This document shows positions 8,881 to 19,186 of a stretch of DNA of 64,000 bases, in pieces. The notes below the pieces were generated by a model. That model was not told where the DNA came from, ran no database searches, and saw only the letters and a list, made by a program, of their open reading frames with translations. How positions within the stretch are numbered: the first letter of the stretch is position 1; the number at the start of each line of letters is the position of its first letter. The translations under genes and the position numbers were made by a program. The DNA is from Nocardia neocaledoniensis (GTDB lineage: Bacteria; Actinomycetota; Actinomycetes; Mycobacteriales; Mycobacteriaceae), in contig NZ_JARWOJ010000091.1 in NCBI RefSeq assembly GCF_029868625.1, positions 1 to 64,000 on the forward strand, read 5' to 3'.

Positions 8881-9543
8881 TCAGAGGGGTACGCCCGCAC
8901 CGAAGCCACTCGCGAGCAGGAGATCATGCGCACGGCGTGCGGATTCGGCGGTCCGCGTGGAGGCGTCGGCCTCGGTGGGCAATTGTTCGAGCCCGTGTGA
9001 CAGTGCCATCACGGCCTCGGTGAGTGTCGTCACGTGCTGCTCGAGCCGCGTCAAACGATCCGGCTCGGGGCGTTCTTCCCCGTCGAGCGCGGGCACGTGC
9101 AGTTCGCCCGCGATATCGGTGGTCGCCCCGTACAGGAGGCGGAACAGCGTGATCGGCATCCCGGAGAACACGCGCGGGAGCAAGCCGGGCGAGAACTTCG
9201 CGTCCAGCGCGTAGGTCACCGCCGCCACCACGCCGGGAACGTCCGCCGGCTCGATCCCGGCTTCCCGGGCGAACTGCGAGCAGAACTCCCGCAGGCCGTG
9301 GCGCACCGGAAGGTGACTCGGTACCCAGTTCTCGAAGTACACCCCACGCAACAGTTCCGGCAGCTGCGCGGACAGATGCGCCGAACTGTCGATACCGACC
9401 CGATCGCGCACCGTGTGCAACCACGCACGCAGTGCTCGCAGGGCGAACCGGCGATCGTCGGTGTCGAGGCTCTCAGCGACGGCGCGGAGCCACACATGGG
9501 CCGTATGAACGGTCGGGGCCAGTGGATCGTGATGATTCGACAT
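8881..9543 (-). CDS. DUF2267 protein
   Basis: A 220-residue soluble helical protein. The segment about residues 19-62 (RFALRALRAWLHTVRDRVG, then AHLSAQLPELLRGVYFENW) is the DUF2267 repeat. A second, weaker copy follows (FAREAGIEPADVPGVVAAVTYAL). The C-terminal 60 residues are Glu/Ala-rich and likely coiled coil (RLTRLEQHVTTLTEAVMALSHGLEQL). The function of DUF2267 is unknown; it often sits beside stress genes. The start at 9543 was chosen because the longer frame to 10107 crosses the promoter boxes and the start of the divergent ppsA. Confidence 0.75.
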   Translation of the reverse strand: MSNHHDPLAPTVHTAHVWLRAVAESLDTDDRRFALRALRAWLHTVRDRVGIDSSAHLSAQLPELLRGVYFENWVPSHLPVRHGLREFCSQFAREAGIEPADVPGVVAAVTYALDAKFSPGLLPRVFSGMPITLFRLLYGATTDIAGELHVPALDGEERPEPDRLTRLEQHVTTLTEAVMALSHGLEQLPTEADASTRTAESARRAHDLLLASGFGAGVPL

Positions 9544-9746
9544 GGATTCTCCTGCTTGTCGACACGGGTGCGGCGCACGCGGCACCGGAAGTCGGCGCGA
9601 TACCCCACGGAAGCCGTCTACATCAGGGGCTCGAGCCACACCGTCCACCACGCTGTGCCGGTGTGGCTGGGTGGGGACCTCGTTGTCACCCATCCCGGGG
9701 TCGTGCTCGATAGCTCCATCCTCGGCGCAGGGCCGAGCCGACCCCA

Positions 9747-9782
9747 GATCCGAAGGACACCGCCGTGAGGGCTGAAGGCCAC
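9747..9782. promoter_or_regulatory. Tandem DosR-like boxes, DUF2267 side
   Basis: GATCC-GAAG-GACAC (9747-9760) and GGGCT-GAAG-GCCAC (9769-9782), starts 22 bp apart, in the 417-bp divergent gap 9544-9960. They lie 204 bp from the DUF2267 start, so a long leader is implied if they serve that gene. I see nothing else in this half of the gap. Confidence 0.45.
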
Positions 9783-9855
9783 CCGCGCCGGGGACTTCGC
9801 ATCGCGCCGACCGGGACCCGGACGGGTAGTCCGTGTCCTGCTCCGGTTCCACCGA

Positions 9856-9892
9856 GGGACCAACGCCCGCACCCGCGCGGGACCTTCGACCG
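9856..9892. promoter_or_regulatory. Tandem DosR-like boxes before ppsA
   Basis: GGGAC-CAAC-GCCCG (9856-9869) and GGGAC-CTTC-GACCG (9879-9892), starts 23 bp apart, ending 68 bp before the ppsA ATG. Confidence 0.6.
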
Positions 9893-9960
9893 TATCGGGG
9901 CGATGTCGGTCCCAGCGAGGCTTGAACCGACATCGACACCGACCGGGAACGGGGACCGAG

Positions 9961-12264
9961 ATGGGCGAATTCGTCGCAGATTTTCGGGAATTGCGGATGA
10001 CGGACGCCGACCGCGCCGGCGGCAAGGGCGCGAACCTCGGCGAACTCGTCGCCGCGGACCTGCCGGTACCCGCCGGTTTCGTCGTACTGGCCGCCGCCTA
10101 CGAACACGCGATCATCGACAGCCCTGTCGGAACAACTCTGGGGCAGCTACACGACCAGGCCCTGGCAGCGGTAAGCGACACCGCTCAGCTCGCCCACCTG
10201 TGCGAGAAGATGGCGGAGATCGTCCGCTCTGTCGACCTCGATGACGCGATCCGCGAGTCCGTCTCGACGGCCTATCGCGCGCTCGGCGATGAGATTCCGG
10301 TCGCTGTGCGCTCCTCGGCGATCGGCGAGGACAGCGCGGGCGCTTCCTTCGCGGGGATGAACGTGACCCGCACCAACATTCGCGGCCGGGACGCGCTACT
10401 GGCCGCCGTGGTCGACTGCTGGGCGTCGCTGTTCAGTCCGCGGGTGCTGACGTACCGGGCTCGTCGCGGGATGCGCGGCCGCCCGGCGATGGCTGTGGTC
10501 GTGCAACGGATGGTCGATGCCCGATCCGCCGGGGTCGCCTTCACCGCGGACCCCGCGACGCGGCGACGCGATCGCGTCGTCGTCGAAGCCGCGCGGGGGC
10601 TGGGCGAGGTCGTCGTCTCCGGAGCGGTCGAGCCCGACACCTACCTGCTCGACGCGACGGGCCCGACCCTGCTGCACACCAGGACCGGACAGCAGACCTA
10701 TGCGATCGTCTCCGGTCCGCACGGTGACCGCCGGGTCGAACTGGATGCCACCGACGCCGCCTCTGCGGTCCTGACCGACGAGCAGGCCAGGGAGGTCGCC
10801 CGACTGGCGCTCTCGGTGCAGGCCCACCACGACGGCATCCCGCAGGACGTCGAGTGGGTCTTCGACGACACGGGTGCTCTCTGGATCGTGCAGGCGCGAC
10901 CCATCACGACGCCGACCGAGAAGGCCGGCGAGCCGAGCGCGGGTCCCGCCGGCCACGCGGCGCTGGTCCAGGGCATCGGCGCGGCGCCCGGTATGGCGTC
11001 CGGGTTCGTTCGTGTGCTGGCCTCGCCGGAACTCGGGGAGCAGCTGCGCAAGGGCGAAGTCCTCGTGGCGCCGATGACGAATCCGGACTGGCTACCGACC
11101 TTGTCGCGTGCCGCGGCCGTGGTAACCGACAGCGGCGGCATGACCTGTCACGCCGCCATCGTGGCACGTGAACTGGGAATTCCCTGCATCGTCGGTGCCC
11201 GCACCGCAACGTCGACTCTCGTCGACGGCACCCGGGTGACGGTCGACGGTTCCACCGGGCGGGTCACAGCCGGCGCCACAGAGGTCCCGCTACGGCCTTC
11301 GGCCGCACACGTCGAACCGCGTAGATCCGCCACCGAGACCACCGCGACCAAAATCTACGTCAACCTGGCCACTCCCGATACCGCCGCGGCCGTCGCCGCG
11401 CAGGACGTGGACGGCGTCGGTCTGTTGCGCGCCGAAACCTTGCTGACCCGCGCGCTCGACGGCCGTCACCCCCGCGATCTCCTCGCACGGGGCGAACAGC
11501 AGCAGTTCATCGACCGGCTGGGTGAGTCACTGAGCCGAATCGCCGCGCCGTTCGGCGCTCGACCGGTGATCTATCGCACCACCGACTTCCGCAGCAACGA
11601 GTTCCGCGCGCTGCGCGGCGGCGAACGATACGAGCCTGTCGAACACAACCCGATGATCGGCTACCGCGGCTGCTATCGCTACGTCCGTGAGCCCGATCTG
11701 TTCGGCGCCGAACTCTCGGCGCTTGCCCGCGCCCGCCAGGACAACCCGAACCTGCACGTGATGATCCCGTTCGTGCGTACCCGCTGGGAACTGGAAGCGT
11801 GTCTGGAACTCATCGACGCCAGCGCTCTGGGACGGCACCGTGGCCTGCACCGCTGGGTGATGGCCGAGGTGCCCTCGGTGCTGCACTGGCTGCCCGAATA
11901 TGTCGGCCTCGGCATCGACGGTGTCTCCATCGGCAGCAACGACCTGACTCAGCTGATGCTGGGTGTCGACCGCGACTCCGAAGACTGCGCCGAGCTGTTC
12001 GACGAATCGGATCCCGCGGTGCTGGACGCCATTTCCCGGATCGTCGGGACCGCACGGCGCCTGGGTATCACCTCGTCACTGTGCGGCCAGGCGCCCTCGA
12101 ACCGGCCGGAGTTCGCCGAACACCTGGTGCGCATGGGCATCACCTCGGTGTCGGTGACGCCGGACGCGGTCGCCGCGACGCGCCGCGTCGTCGCGTCCGC
12201 CGAACGCCGAGTCCTTCTCGACAACGCGCTGGCCACTCCCACGGTTCGCCCACGCCCGGCCTGA
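9961..12264 (+). CDS. ppsA: Phosphoenolpyruvate synthase
   Basis: A 767-residue three-domain enzyme that makes PEP from pyruvate with ATP. The N-terminal ATP-binding domain has [12 protein letters not shown] (about residues 18-29), [17 protein letters not shown] and [20 protein letters not shown]. The phosphohistidine domain has the catalytic His in [21 protein letters not shown] (about 393-413). The C-terminal PEP-binding barrel has [42 protein letters not shown] and the CGQAPS active-site loop. Length is near the usual 790. First gene of a plus-strand operon with the SDR, kinase fusion and stress protein. It would supply PEP when glycolytic carbon is short under hypoxia. Confidence 0.92.
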   Translation: MGEFVADFRELRMTDADRAGGKGANLGELVAADLPVPAGFVVLAAAYEHAIIDSPVGTTLGQLHDQALAAVSDTAQLAHLCEKMAEIVRSVDLDDAIRESVSTAYRALGDEIPVAVRSSAIGEDSAGASFAGMNVTRTNIRGRDALLAAVVDCWASLFSPRVLTYRARRGMRGRPAMAVVVQRMVDARSAGVAFTADPATRRRDRVVVEAARGLGEVVVSGAVEPDTYLLDATGPTLLHTRTGQQTYAIVSGPHGDRRVELDATDAASAVLTDEQAREVARLALSVQAHHDGIPQDVEWVFDDTGALWIVQARPITTPTEKAGEPSAGPAGHAALVQGIGAAPGMASGFVRVLASPELGEQLRKGEVLVAPMTNPDWLPTLSRAAAVVTDSGGMTCHAAIVARELGIPCIVGARTATSTLVDGTRVTVDGSTGRVTAGATEVPLRPSAAHVEPRRSATETTATKIYVNLATPDTAAAVAAQDVDGVGLLRAETLLTRALDGRHPRDLLARGEQQQFIDRLGESLSRIAAPFGARPVIYRTTDFRSNEFRALRGGERYEPVEHNPMIGYRGCYRYVREPDLFGAELSALARARQDNPNLHVMIPFVRTRWELEACLELIDASALGRHRGLHRWVMAEVPSVLHWLPEYVGLGIDGVSIGSNDLTQLMLGVDRDSEDCAELFDESDPAVLDAISRIVGTARRLGITSSLCGQAPSNRPEFAEHLVRMGITSVSVTPDAVAATRRVVASAERRVLLDNALATPTVRPRPA

Positions 12265-12304
12265 GCACCCATCTTCGACAACCGACAGGAAAGGCTCGAT
12301 CATC

Positions 12305-13048
12305 ATGACCGATCTACACGGACGCAGCGTCGTCGTCACCGGCGGCGCGCGCGGCATCGGCGCGGCCGTAGCGCGTACCCTCGTCAAAGCAGGAGCGGGG
12401 GTCGTCGTCGCTGACCTGCTCGAACGAGAAGGACACGAGACCGCCGCCGCGCTCGGATCCCAGGCGATGTTCTGTCATCTCGACGTCACCGACGAGAGTG
12501 AATGGCGGCGGGTTCTCGACGATGCCGAAGCGAACTTCGGGCCGCTCGCGGTGCTGATCAACAATGCCGGCATTCTCGACTTCGGCGGTGTCGAGTCCGA
12601 ATCGCCCTCCCGGTTCCGCCATGTTCTCGACGTGAATCTCGTCGGCTCCTGGCTCGGCATGCATCTGGCCGCACCGCGACTGCGCGCCGCCGGCGGCGGT
12701 GTGATCGTCAATGTCTCCTCCACCGCCGGTCTGATCGGGTATTCCGGAATCGCCGGCTATGTCGCGAGCAAGTGGGGGCTCCGGGGACTGACCAAAGCCG
12801 CCGCGCTCGAGCTCGGCGCGGCGGGCATCCGCGTCTGCTCGGTGCACCCGGGACCGATCCATACCCCGATGACCGCCGACATGGATCCCGGTGTTGCCGC
12901 GGGACAGCCGCTTCCACGCTTCGGCGAGCCGGAAGAGGTCGCCGCGATGGTCGGCTTCATCGTCACCGAGGCGACGTTCTCCACCGGCTCGGAATTCGTG
13001 CTCGACGGCGGCGCGACCGCGGGCGCCTCGCTGGTCCTTCCTTCATGA
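12305..13048 (+). CDS. Short-chain dehydrogenase/reductase
   Basis: A 247-residue classical SDR. The NAD(P)-binding motif TGGARGIG is at about residues 11-18, NNAG at about 80-83, the catalytic Ser in NVSSTAG, and YVASK supplies Tyr and Lys (about 150-154). An Asp at the end of strand 2 (VVVADL) suggests NAD preference. It resembles the 3-alpha/20-beta-hydroxysteroid dehydrogenase group to which the M. tuberculosis enzyme Rv2002 belongs. AGGAAAGG upstream is a good ribosome site. It lies 40 bp after ppsA, and its stop overlaps the next start (ATGA). Confidence 0.88.
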   Translation: MTDLHGRSVVVTGGARGIGAAVARTLVKAGAGVVVADLLEREGHETAAALGSQAMFCHLDVTDESEWRRVLDDAEANFGPLAVLINNAGILDFGGVESESPSRFRHVLDVNLVGSWLGMHLAAPRLRAAGGGVIVNVSSTAGLIGYSGIAGYVASKWGLRGLTKAAALELGAAGIRVCSVHPGPIHTPMTADMDPGVAAGQPLPRFGEPEEVAAMVGFIVTEATFSTGSEFVLDGGATAGASLVLPS

Positions 13049-14568
13049 ACCCCGCGCAGTGCGCTGCGGGGCCACCGCCGGCCCAGGTCTGTGAAACCCA
13101 CACCGGTGTCGTCCTGCTGTGCGGCGAGCGGGCCTACAAGACGAAAAAGCCGCTGCGCACCGACTTCCTCGACTTCAGCACACCGGCACTGCGCGAACAC
13201 GCCTGTGCCCGTGAACTGACGCTCAATGCGCGGCTCGCACCGGACGTCTATCTCGGGGTCGCGCATCTGAGCGACCCCGAGGGCGGCCCGGCCGAGCCCG
13301 TGCTGGTCATGCGCCGCATGCCCGCGCACCGGCGCTTGTCGGCACTGCTCGCCGCGGACGAGCTTCCCGCGGCGGATCTCACCGCGCTGGTCGACCTGCT
13401 GGCGGACTTCCACCGCACCGCGCGACGCGGCCACGACATCGACCGAGAAGGCACCGCGGACGCGCTGCGGGCCCGGTGGCGGGCCCTGCTGGATCCCCTG
13501 CGCTCCGGGCCCGCCGAACTGATCGAGCCGGACCTGCTCGACCGGATCGACCGGCGCGCGATGACCTACCTCGAGGGCCGGGCCGAACTGTTCGAGGACC
13601 GGATCGCGCAGGGGCGCATCGTCGATGGCCACGGTGACCTCCTGGCCGAGGACATCTTCGACCTCGACCACGGCTTCCAGGTCCTCGATTGCCTGGATTT
13701 CGACGATCGACTGCGCTACGTCGACGGCCTGGACGACATCGGGTTCCTCGCGATGGACTTCACCTATCTCGGCCGTCCCGAGCTGGCCGACGCGTTCGTC
13801 GCGAACTATCAACGCGCAGTGAATGATCCAGCGCCCGAGTCGCTGCGCGATCACTACATCGCCTATCGCGCCGCGGTACGTGCGAAGGTGGACCTCATCC
13901 GCGCCGGACAGGGCGATGCCACCGCAGGCGTTCGGCTGGGGCGGCATCTGCGCATCGCCGCGGAGCGACTCGACCAGAGTGCGGTGCGACTGGTCCTGGT
14001 CGGCGGGCTGCCGGGAACCGGAAAGACGACGGTCGCCACCCGCCTGGCCGAGCGGACCCGGGCGACGCTGCTCTCCAGCGACCACCTGCGCGCGGAGTTG
14101 GCGAGCACCGGGCAGATCGACGGCGGTATCGGCCGATTCGGAGCCGGGCGGTACTCCCCGGCCCACCGGGCCCGCGTCTACGACGAACTGCTCGACCGCG
14201 CACGCGGGCTGCTGGCCCGTGGCGTCTCGGTGATCCTCGACGCGAGCTGGACCGGACAGGAGGATCGCCGCCGCGCAGAGACGCTGGCCGGCGACGTCGC
14301 CGCCGAACTGATCGCGCTGCGATGCGCCTGCCCCCGAGACCTCGCCCACCAGCGCATCGGTGACCGACGCGGGAGCGAGTCGGACGCGACCGCCGAGATC
14401 GCCGACGCGATGGCGGCCTCCGACGTCGCCTGGCCCGGCGCCGGCACGCTGGACACCAGCGCACCACTGATCGAGACCGTCGCGGTCGCCGAGGAGGCCT
14501 GGCGCCGCGGCGCGACCTCGTCCACTCCCCCGGAGACCGCCCGCGCGACCGCAGACCACTCGGCGTGA
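13045..14568 (+). CDS. Rv2004c-type phosphotransferase/P-loop kinase fusion
   Basis: A 507-residue two-domain protein. Residues 1-310 are an aminoglycoside-phosphotransferase-like fold: AYKTKKPLRTDFLDF near the N-terminus, the catalytic segment RIVDGHGDLLAEDIF and the metal-binding DCLDFDDRLRYVDGLDDIGF. Residues 320-495 are a P-loop kinase with Walker A GGLPGTGKTT and LLSSDHLRAEL. M. tuberculosis Rv2004c, a DosR gene, has the same architecture. Substrates are not established. The start overlaps the SDR stop by 4 bp; the same frame extends upstream inside the SDR gene, but that is only an antiphase shadow. Confidence 0.85.
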   Translation: MNPAQCAAGPPPAQVCETHTGVVLLCGERAYKTKKPLRTDFLDFSTPALREHACARELTLNARLAPDVYLGVAHLSDPEGGPAEPVLVMRRMPAHRRLSALLAADELPAADLTALVDLLADFHRTARRGHDIDREGTADALRARWRALLDPLRSGPAELIEPDLLDRIDRRAMTYLEGRAELFEDRIAQGRIVDGHGDLLAEDIFDLDHGFQVLDCLDFDDRLRYVDGLDDIGFLAMDFTYLGRPELADAFVANYQRAVNDPAPESLRDHYIAYRAAVRAKVDLIRAGQGDATAGVRLGRHLRIAAERLDQSAVRLVLVGGLPGTGKTTVATRLAERTRATLLSSDHLRAELASTGQIDGGIGRFGAGRYSPAHRARVYDELLDRARGLLARGVSVILDASWTGQEDRRRAETLAGDVAAELIALRCACPRDLAHQRIGDRRGSESDATAEIADAMAASDVAWPGAGTLDTSAPLIETVAVAEEAWRRGATSSTPPETARATADHSA

Positions 14569-14593
14569 ACATCCCCGTACTCAGGAGACGACC

Positions 14594-15502
14594 ATGACAC
14601 AGCACACTGAGAGCCCGCATCAGATCGCCTCGGCCGCGATCGTCGTGGGAATCGATGGATCGGAAGGATCGATCAGCGCCGTTCGCTGGGCCGCACGCAC
14701 GGCCGCGGATCGCGACCGTGCCCTGCGCATCGTGCACTGCGCCGAACCGATCGCCGATCGAACGCCGCGCAGTGCTTACGACGCCTTCATCTACGCCACC
14801 ATGCAGGACATCCGACGCGCGGCCGAACAGATGCTCGCCGCCGCCGCCGACGAGGCGCGGGCCGCCGCGCCGACGGTGACTCTGACCACCGAACTCGCGA
14901 CCGGACGGACCGCCCGAACGCTCATCGAGGCCTCGGCGCACGCGAATCTGGTCGTCCTCGGCGCGACTCGCACCGCGGGCGCGATCGCCCATCTGGGATC
15001 CACCCTGCTCGCGGTGACCGCACACGCCTATGGCTCCGTCGTCATCGTGCGCGGACCCGATCCCGAGCGCCAGGACGGTCCGGTGGTGGTCGGGGTCGAC
15101 GGCAGCAGCGTCGGTGAACCCGCGATCGGCGCGGCGTTCGCCGAGGCCTCGCTGCGCGGCGGTGAACTCGTCGCGGTACACGCGTGGAGCGATCTGTCGG
15201 AGGGGCAGTTCGGCGGTGTCGACTACCTGGCGATGCCGGTCGACGACTTCGCCGTCGCCGAGGAGGCGCTACTGGCCGAACGACTGGCCGGTTGGTCCGA
15301 GCAGTTTCCCGATGTGGCGGTCCGGCGCGAGGTCGAGGTGTTCGGGCCGCGCGAGCGTCTGGCCCGGTGGTCACAGACCGCGCAACTGCTCGTCGTCGGT
15401 AGCCGAGGTCGTGGCGGTTTCCGCGGTCTGCTGCTCGGATCGACCAGCAACTGGCTGGTTCAACACGCCGAGTGCCCGGTCATGGTCGTGCATCACGACT
15501 GA
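14594..15502 (+). CDS. Universal stress protein, tandem-domain
   Basis: A 302-residue protein with two UspA domains (about residues 14-150 and 160-300). Each opens with VVGIDGSEGS / VVGVDGSSVG. The C-terminal copy has the ATP-binding signature G-2x-G-9x-GS (VGSRGRGGFRGLLLGSTSNW); the N-terminal copy has the variant LGATRTAGAIAHLGST. Tandem Usp proteins of about 300 residues (Rv2005c, Rv2028c, Rv3134c) are typical DosR genes and bind ATP. Last gene of the ppsA operon, 25 bp after the kinase fusion. It converges with the SulP pseudogene. Confidence 0.88.
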   Translation: MTQHTESPHQIASAAIVVGIDGSEGSISAVRWAARTAADRDRALRIVHCAEPIADRTPRSAYDAFIYATMQDIRRAAEQMLAAAADEARAAAPTVTLTTELATGRTARTLIEASAHANLVVLGATRTAGAIAHLGSTLLAVTAHAYGSVVIVRGPDPERQDGPVVVGVDGSSVGEPAIGAAFAEASLRGGELVAVHAWSDLSEGQFGGVDYLAMPVDDFAVAEEALLAERLAGWSEQFPDVAVRREVEVFGPRERLARWSQTAQLLVVGSRGRGGFRGLLLGSTSNWLVQHAECPVMVVHHD

Positions 15503-15503
15503 C

Positions 15504-17044
15504 CGGTGTGGGCGCGAGTCCTTCCCCTTCGGTTCGTCCACCGGGGATCTCGGGCCGGTGCGGGTACGTTCGGTCGACGCGGTCGCCGCGCGAAACGCCG
15601 CGACCGCCGTCGCCAGCGTCGGGAACAACCGTTCGGGACCGATCCGCTCGGTCAGCCCGCAGGCGTCGAGGTCGTCGCGCAGGTCCTTTTTGACCCGGGC
15701 CAGCGCGAAGACCACTCCGCGCCCGGACAATTCGGCGCGTACCTGCTCGACGGCGTCGAGCGCGGTCAGGTCCACCTCGACGTTCGCCTCGGCGCTGAGA
15801 ACGAATTACCGCAGTTGCCCGCCGGCGGTTTCCGCCGCCGCGAGTGCTCGCTTGCGGAAGTCCTCCGCGTTGGCGAAGCACAACGGAGCGTCATAGCGGT
15901 AGATCACCAATCCCGCGATGCGGGTGGCGTCGGGGTAGTCGTCCACGTCGTGCATCCCCGCCAGGTGCGGGACGAAGCCGAGCACGGCGTCATGCGCGTG
16001 GGCGATGCGCCGCAGCAGGTCCGACACCGACAGGGCGATCGCGACGAGGACGCCGTAGAGGACGCCGAGAGCAAGGACCGCGACCACCGTCCCGACCGCG
16101 AGCAGGAGTTCGCTGCGGCGAAATCGCGCCAGCCGCACGAACTCCGACACCTCGATCAGCCGGAGCGCGGCGTAGATCACCAGCGCGCCCAGCGCGGCGA
16201 CCGGGAATTGCGCCAGCAGGTCGGTCGCGCCGAACAGCACGGCCAGCACGACGGCACCGGTGACCATCGCGTAGAGCTGGGTTCTGGCACCGAGCAGGTC
16301 CGCGATGGTCGTCCGGCTGCCGCTGCAACTCACCGGAAAGCCGTGCGTCAGCGCCGTGGCCACGTTCGTCGCCCCCAGGGCCGCCAGCTCGACATTCGGT
16401 CGCACATGGTCGCCATGGCGCGCCGCGAACGCACGACCGGTCAGCGCGTTGTCGGAAAATCCCACCACCGCGATGCCGACGGCGGGAAGCAGCATCACCG
16501 AGACATCGGCGAAAGCGAGATCGGGCAGACCCGGCGCCGGTAGGCCGGTCGGAACGCTGCCGATCACCGCGATGCCGAAACGTTGCAGTGACAACACCGA
16601 AACCAGCGCGGCCGCTCCCATGACGGCGATCAACGGCCCCGGCGCGCGCGGCAGCCACCGGGCCATGGCGAGCAACGCCACGAGTACCGATCCTGCCAGC
16701 AGCGCCGTCGCCGGATGCCACTGCTCGATGTCGGACACCAGCGAGCGCAGTTGCGCGAGCACCGTGTCGCCTTCGACCGGCACTCCGGTGACCCTCCCCG
16801 ACTGCCCGACGATCTTCAAGCCCGCGGTGCCGGCCAGATAGCCGACCAGAACCGGGTGCGACAACAGATCCGCCAGCACGCCCAGCCTCAGCAACGCACC
16901 GAGCAAGCACAACCCTCCGACCAGCAACGCCAGCAGCGCGGCGAGCGCGGCGTAAAACGGTCACCGCGGCGACCACGTCCGACGTAGCCAGGAACGCCGA
17001 TAGCCCCGAAATTGCCGCAGACCCGGCAGCAGACCCGTCACCAT
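15504..17044 (-). pseudogene. Decayed SulP sulfate permease (Rv1739c-like)
   Basis: The reading matches a SulP transporter with a C-terminal STAS domain, but it is broken in at least three places. It starts at an ATG at 17044 (MVTGLLPGLRQF, then YRRSWLR). One missing base near 16981 shifts the frame inside LRSDVVAAVT. About 85 expected residues are then absent, with the junction near 16960 joining the first helix to FYAALAALLALLVGGL. The long middle frame (16927-15806) contains the SulP core, including THGFPVSCSGSRTTIADLLGARTQ. It ends at an in-frame TAA at 15806, after which the STAS domain continues in the same frame (FVLSAEANVEVDLTALDAV). The normal stop also seems lost, because the frame runs into the antisense of the stress-protein gene to 15371. 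Confidence 0.88.
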
Positions 17045-17100
17045 CGCTCCAGTGTCGACGCGGCGGTCCCGGTCGCGGGATGGCCGAAGGTCATCGGATC

Positions 17101-17136
17101 GGGACGCTGGTCCTCCGCGCCCAGGACCTTCGGCCC
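17101..17136. promoter_or_regulatory. Tandem DosR-like boxes before 17162
   Basis: GGGAC-GCTG-GTCCT (17101-17114) and AGGAC-CTTC-GGCCC (17123-17136), starts exactly 22 bp apart, ending 25 bp before the ATG at 17162. Both halves of each box are strong. One of the clearest pairs in the window. Confidence 0.72.
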
Positions 17137-17161
17137 TGATCTCGGCCACGGCGAACCGGCC

Positions 17162-17605
17162 ATGCTCGACTCCATGATCTCGATGTATCTGCGGCGACTC
17201 GACCCTCGCCGATCCGTCCTGCGCCTGCTCGCCGGCCTGATGGCGACCTGGGCGTTCGCCGGGTCCTTCGGGCTGATCACCGGCGCGGTGCCGCTGACCC
17301 CGGCAACCCTCGACCGAATCCCCCTCCACAGCCCGATCCTGTCGGGCGTGGCACTGGCCCTCGTGGTCGGCCTGCCCATGACGGTCGTGGCGCTGACGGT
17401 CGACGACAACGACGCGCACAACGCGCAGACGACATTGGTTGCCGCTTCCGCGCTGATCGGCTGGATTCTGGTGCAGCTCGTAGTGCTGCGCGAGTTCAAC
17501 TGGCTACAGCCGGTCTGTCTCGTCCTCGCCTTCGCCGTTGCCGCGCTCGGTACGCCGCCACTGCACGACCACACCGACATCCGACCGCGAAGCGAGATGA
17601 ACTGA
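17162..17605 (+). CDS. Small four-helix membrane protein, paralogue of 57147
   Basis: A 147-residue protein with four hydrophobic segments (about residues 18-38, 52-72, 85-103 and 115-132). It is a paralogue of the product at 57147-57596: both have a W-A-F helix start, SPxLxG before helix 2, VGxPM followed by ALTV, and the conserved FNWLQPV before helix 4. Function unknown. Both copies are co-operonic with dormancy genes. The start was set at 17162 because an open extension to 17012 carries the DosR-like boxes. It overlaps the flavodoxin start (ATGA). Confidence 0.75.
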   Translation: MLDSMISMYLRRLDPRRSVLRLLAGLMATWAFAGSFGLITGAVPLTPATLDRIPLHSPILSGVALALVVGLPMTVVALTVDDNDAHNAQTTLVAASALIGWILVQLVVLREFNWLQPVCLVLAFAVAALGTPPLHDHTDIRPRSEMN

Positions 17606-18129
17606 TGCGTGCGCAGGTTGTCTACGAGTCCATGTTCGGTAACACCGCGGCAGTGGCCGAAGCGATCGCGACCGGTCTGCGGTCGCGGTTCGAGGTGACA
17701 GTCCTTCCTGTCACCGAGGCGGTGAATCACCCGGCACCACAGGTGGATCTGCTCGTCGTCGGCGGTCCGACCCACGCCTTCGGGCTCAGCCGCACCGCCA
17801 CCCGCCAGGACGCGGCGGGCCAGACCGACGACCCCGTCGAGATCGAGATCGGAATTCGCGAATGGCTCGACGCGGCGCTGCCCGTGCCGTCGCCACGCTC
17901 GGCCGCCGCCTTCGGGACCAAAATCGCCCACCCGCCCTGGCTGCCCGGTTCGGCGGCGAAAGGCATCGCCAAGCGCCTTCGGCACCTGGGCTATCACCTC
18001 GTGGCCGCCCCCGCTGACTTCCTGGTCGAGGACATGACCGGTCCGCTTCGTTCCGGTGAGCTCGAGCGCGCTACCGCATGGGCGGCGCGGCTGGCCGCCA
18101 CCCGATCGATCCTGCCGGACACGCGATGA
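17605..18129 (+). CDS. Flavodoxin family protein
   Basis: A 174-residue flavodoxin. The N-terminal phosphate loop YESMFGNTAAVAEAIATGL (about residues 7-25) binds FMN, and VDLLVVGGPTHAFGLSRTATRQDA (about 47-70) is the second loop common in actinobacterial flavodoxin-like proteins. It carries electrons or reduces quinones; the partner is unknown. Its start shares bases with the stop of the membrane protein before it, so the two are translationally coupled and probably act together, perhaps as a membrane-linked redox pair (inference). Confidence 0.85.
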   Translation: MRAQVVYESMFGNTAAVAEAIATGLRSRFEVTVLPVTEAVNHPAPQVDLLVVGGPTHAFGLSRTATRQDAAGQTDDPVEIEIGIREWLDAALPVPSPRSAAAFGTKIAHPPWLPGSAAKGIAKRLRHLGYHLVAAPADFLVEDMTGPLRSGELERATAWAARLAATRSILPDTR

Positions 18130-18168
18130 CCGGATCAGTCGCACACTGCCGCTGGTAGGTCGGCGCGA

Positions 18169-19173
18169 TCACGGCATCAGCACGGCGGCACCGTCGAAGC
18201 GGCCGAGCGAGAGATCCCGCAAAGCGCGGTCGGCGTGTTCGAGCGGGTAGGGATGGGTCGAGACCTTCAACCGGTACCGCTGCGCCAAGGTGAGGAACTC
18301 TCTGGCCTGCAGCCTGGTATTGGATGTCACACTGCGGATCTGCCTCTCCCGGAACAGGTGTCGCTCATAGTTCAGCGGCGGGATGTCGGTGAGATGGATA
18401 CCGGCGATGGCCAGCGTGCCGCCCGCGTCCAGGGCCGCCATGGCGGGCAGCACCAACTCGCCGACCGGGGCGAACAGGATCGCGGAATCCAGCGGCTCCG
18501 GTGGCGCGTCGGCGGCGCCCTGCACCGAATCCGCACCGAGCGCCGACGCCAGCTCCCTGGCAGCCGGATCCCTGGTCATCACATGGACACGTGCACCCCG
18601 CGCCAGCGCGATCTGCGCGGTGAGGTGGGCGCTACCGCCGAAGCCGTAGATACCGAGCACCCCCTTCTCCGGAACCTCGGCGCGTATCAGCGCGTGGTAC
18701 CCGATGATCCCGGCGCACAGCAGCGGAGCCAACTCCTCGTCGGAGTAGCCGGCGGGCAACGGCAGCGCGAAGTCGGCGGGAACAGTGGCGAATTCGGCGT
18801 ACCCTCCGTCGGCGTCCCACCCGGTGTAGCGGGAGCGTGGGCACAGATTCTCGGCCCCGCGCAGGCAGTATCGGCAGACCCCGCACGTGTGTCGCAGCCA
18901 GGGGATGCCCACCCGGTCGCCCACCGCCACATCGCCGTCTCCGTCCGGGACGGATACGACCTCCGCGACGACCTCGTGTCCCGGCGTCACCGCACGTCGG
19001 TGGACGGGCAGATCGCCTTCCACCACGTGCAGGTCGGTTCGGCACACGCCGCAGGCCAGCACCCTGACCAGTAGTTCGCCGGCCAGGGGCGACGGCATCG
19101 GCTCCGCGCCGAACCGCAGCGGGGCAGACGACCCGACCGGACCGGGACGGACCGCGCGCCACGCTCGCATCAT
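18169..19173 (-). CDS. Zinc-dependent alcohol dehydrogenase
   Basis: A 334-residue medium-chain dehydrogenase. The catalytic zinc Cys lies in [16 protein letters not shown] (about residues 38-53) with the His in [10 protein letters not shown]; the structural-zinc Cys4 motif is [15 protein letters not shown] (about 96-110). The NAD(P)-binding loop is [21 protein letters not shown] (about 170-190). It resembles the AdhA group (M. tuberculosis Rv1862). GAAAGGAG upstream of the ATG-ATG at 19173/19170 supports the start. It follows the hibernation-factor gene by 13 bp, so is probably transcribed from the 20136-20171 boxes and would regenerate NAD or handle aldehydes under hypoxia. Confidence 0.88.
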   Translation of the reverse strand: MMRAWRAVRPGPVGSSAPLRFGAEPMPSPLAGELLVRVLACGVCRTDLHVVEGDLPVHRRAVTPGHEVVAEVVSVPDGDGDVAVGDRVGIPWLRHTCGVCRYCLRGAENLCPRSRYTGWDADGGYAEFATVPADFALPLPAGYSDEELAPLLCAGIIGYHALIRAEVPEKGVLGIYGFGGSAHLTAQIALARGARVHVMTRDPAARELASALGADSVQGAADAPPEPLDSAILFAPVGELVLPAMAALDAGGTLAIAGIHLTDIPPLNYERHLFRERQIRSVTSNTRLQAREFLTLAQRYRLKVSTHPYPLEHADRALRDLSLGRFDGAAVLMP

Positions 19174-19186
19174 CTCGCCGCTCCTT

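Noticed and set aside
16961..17419. 152-residue minus-strand frame as a separate gene
   Set aside because: Only its last 27 residues are coding: they are the N-terminus of the SulP pseudogene. The rest is antisense to the membrane protein at 17162.
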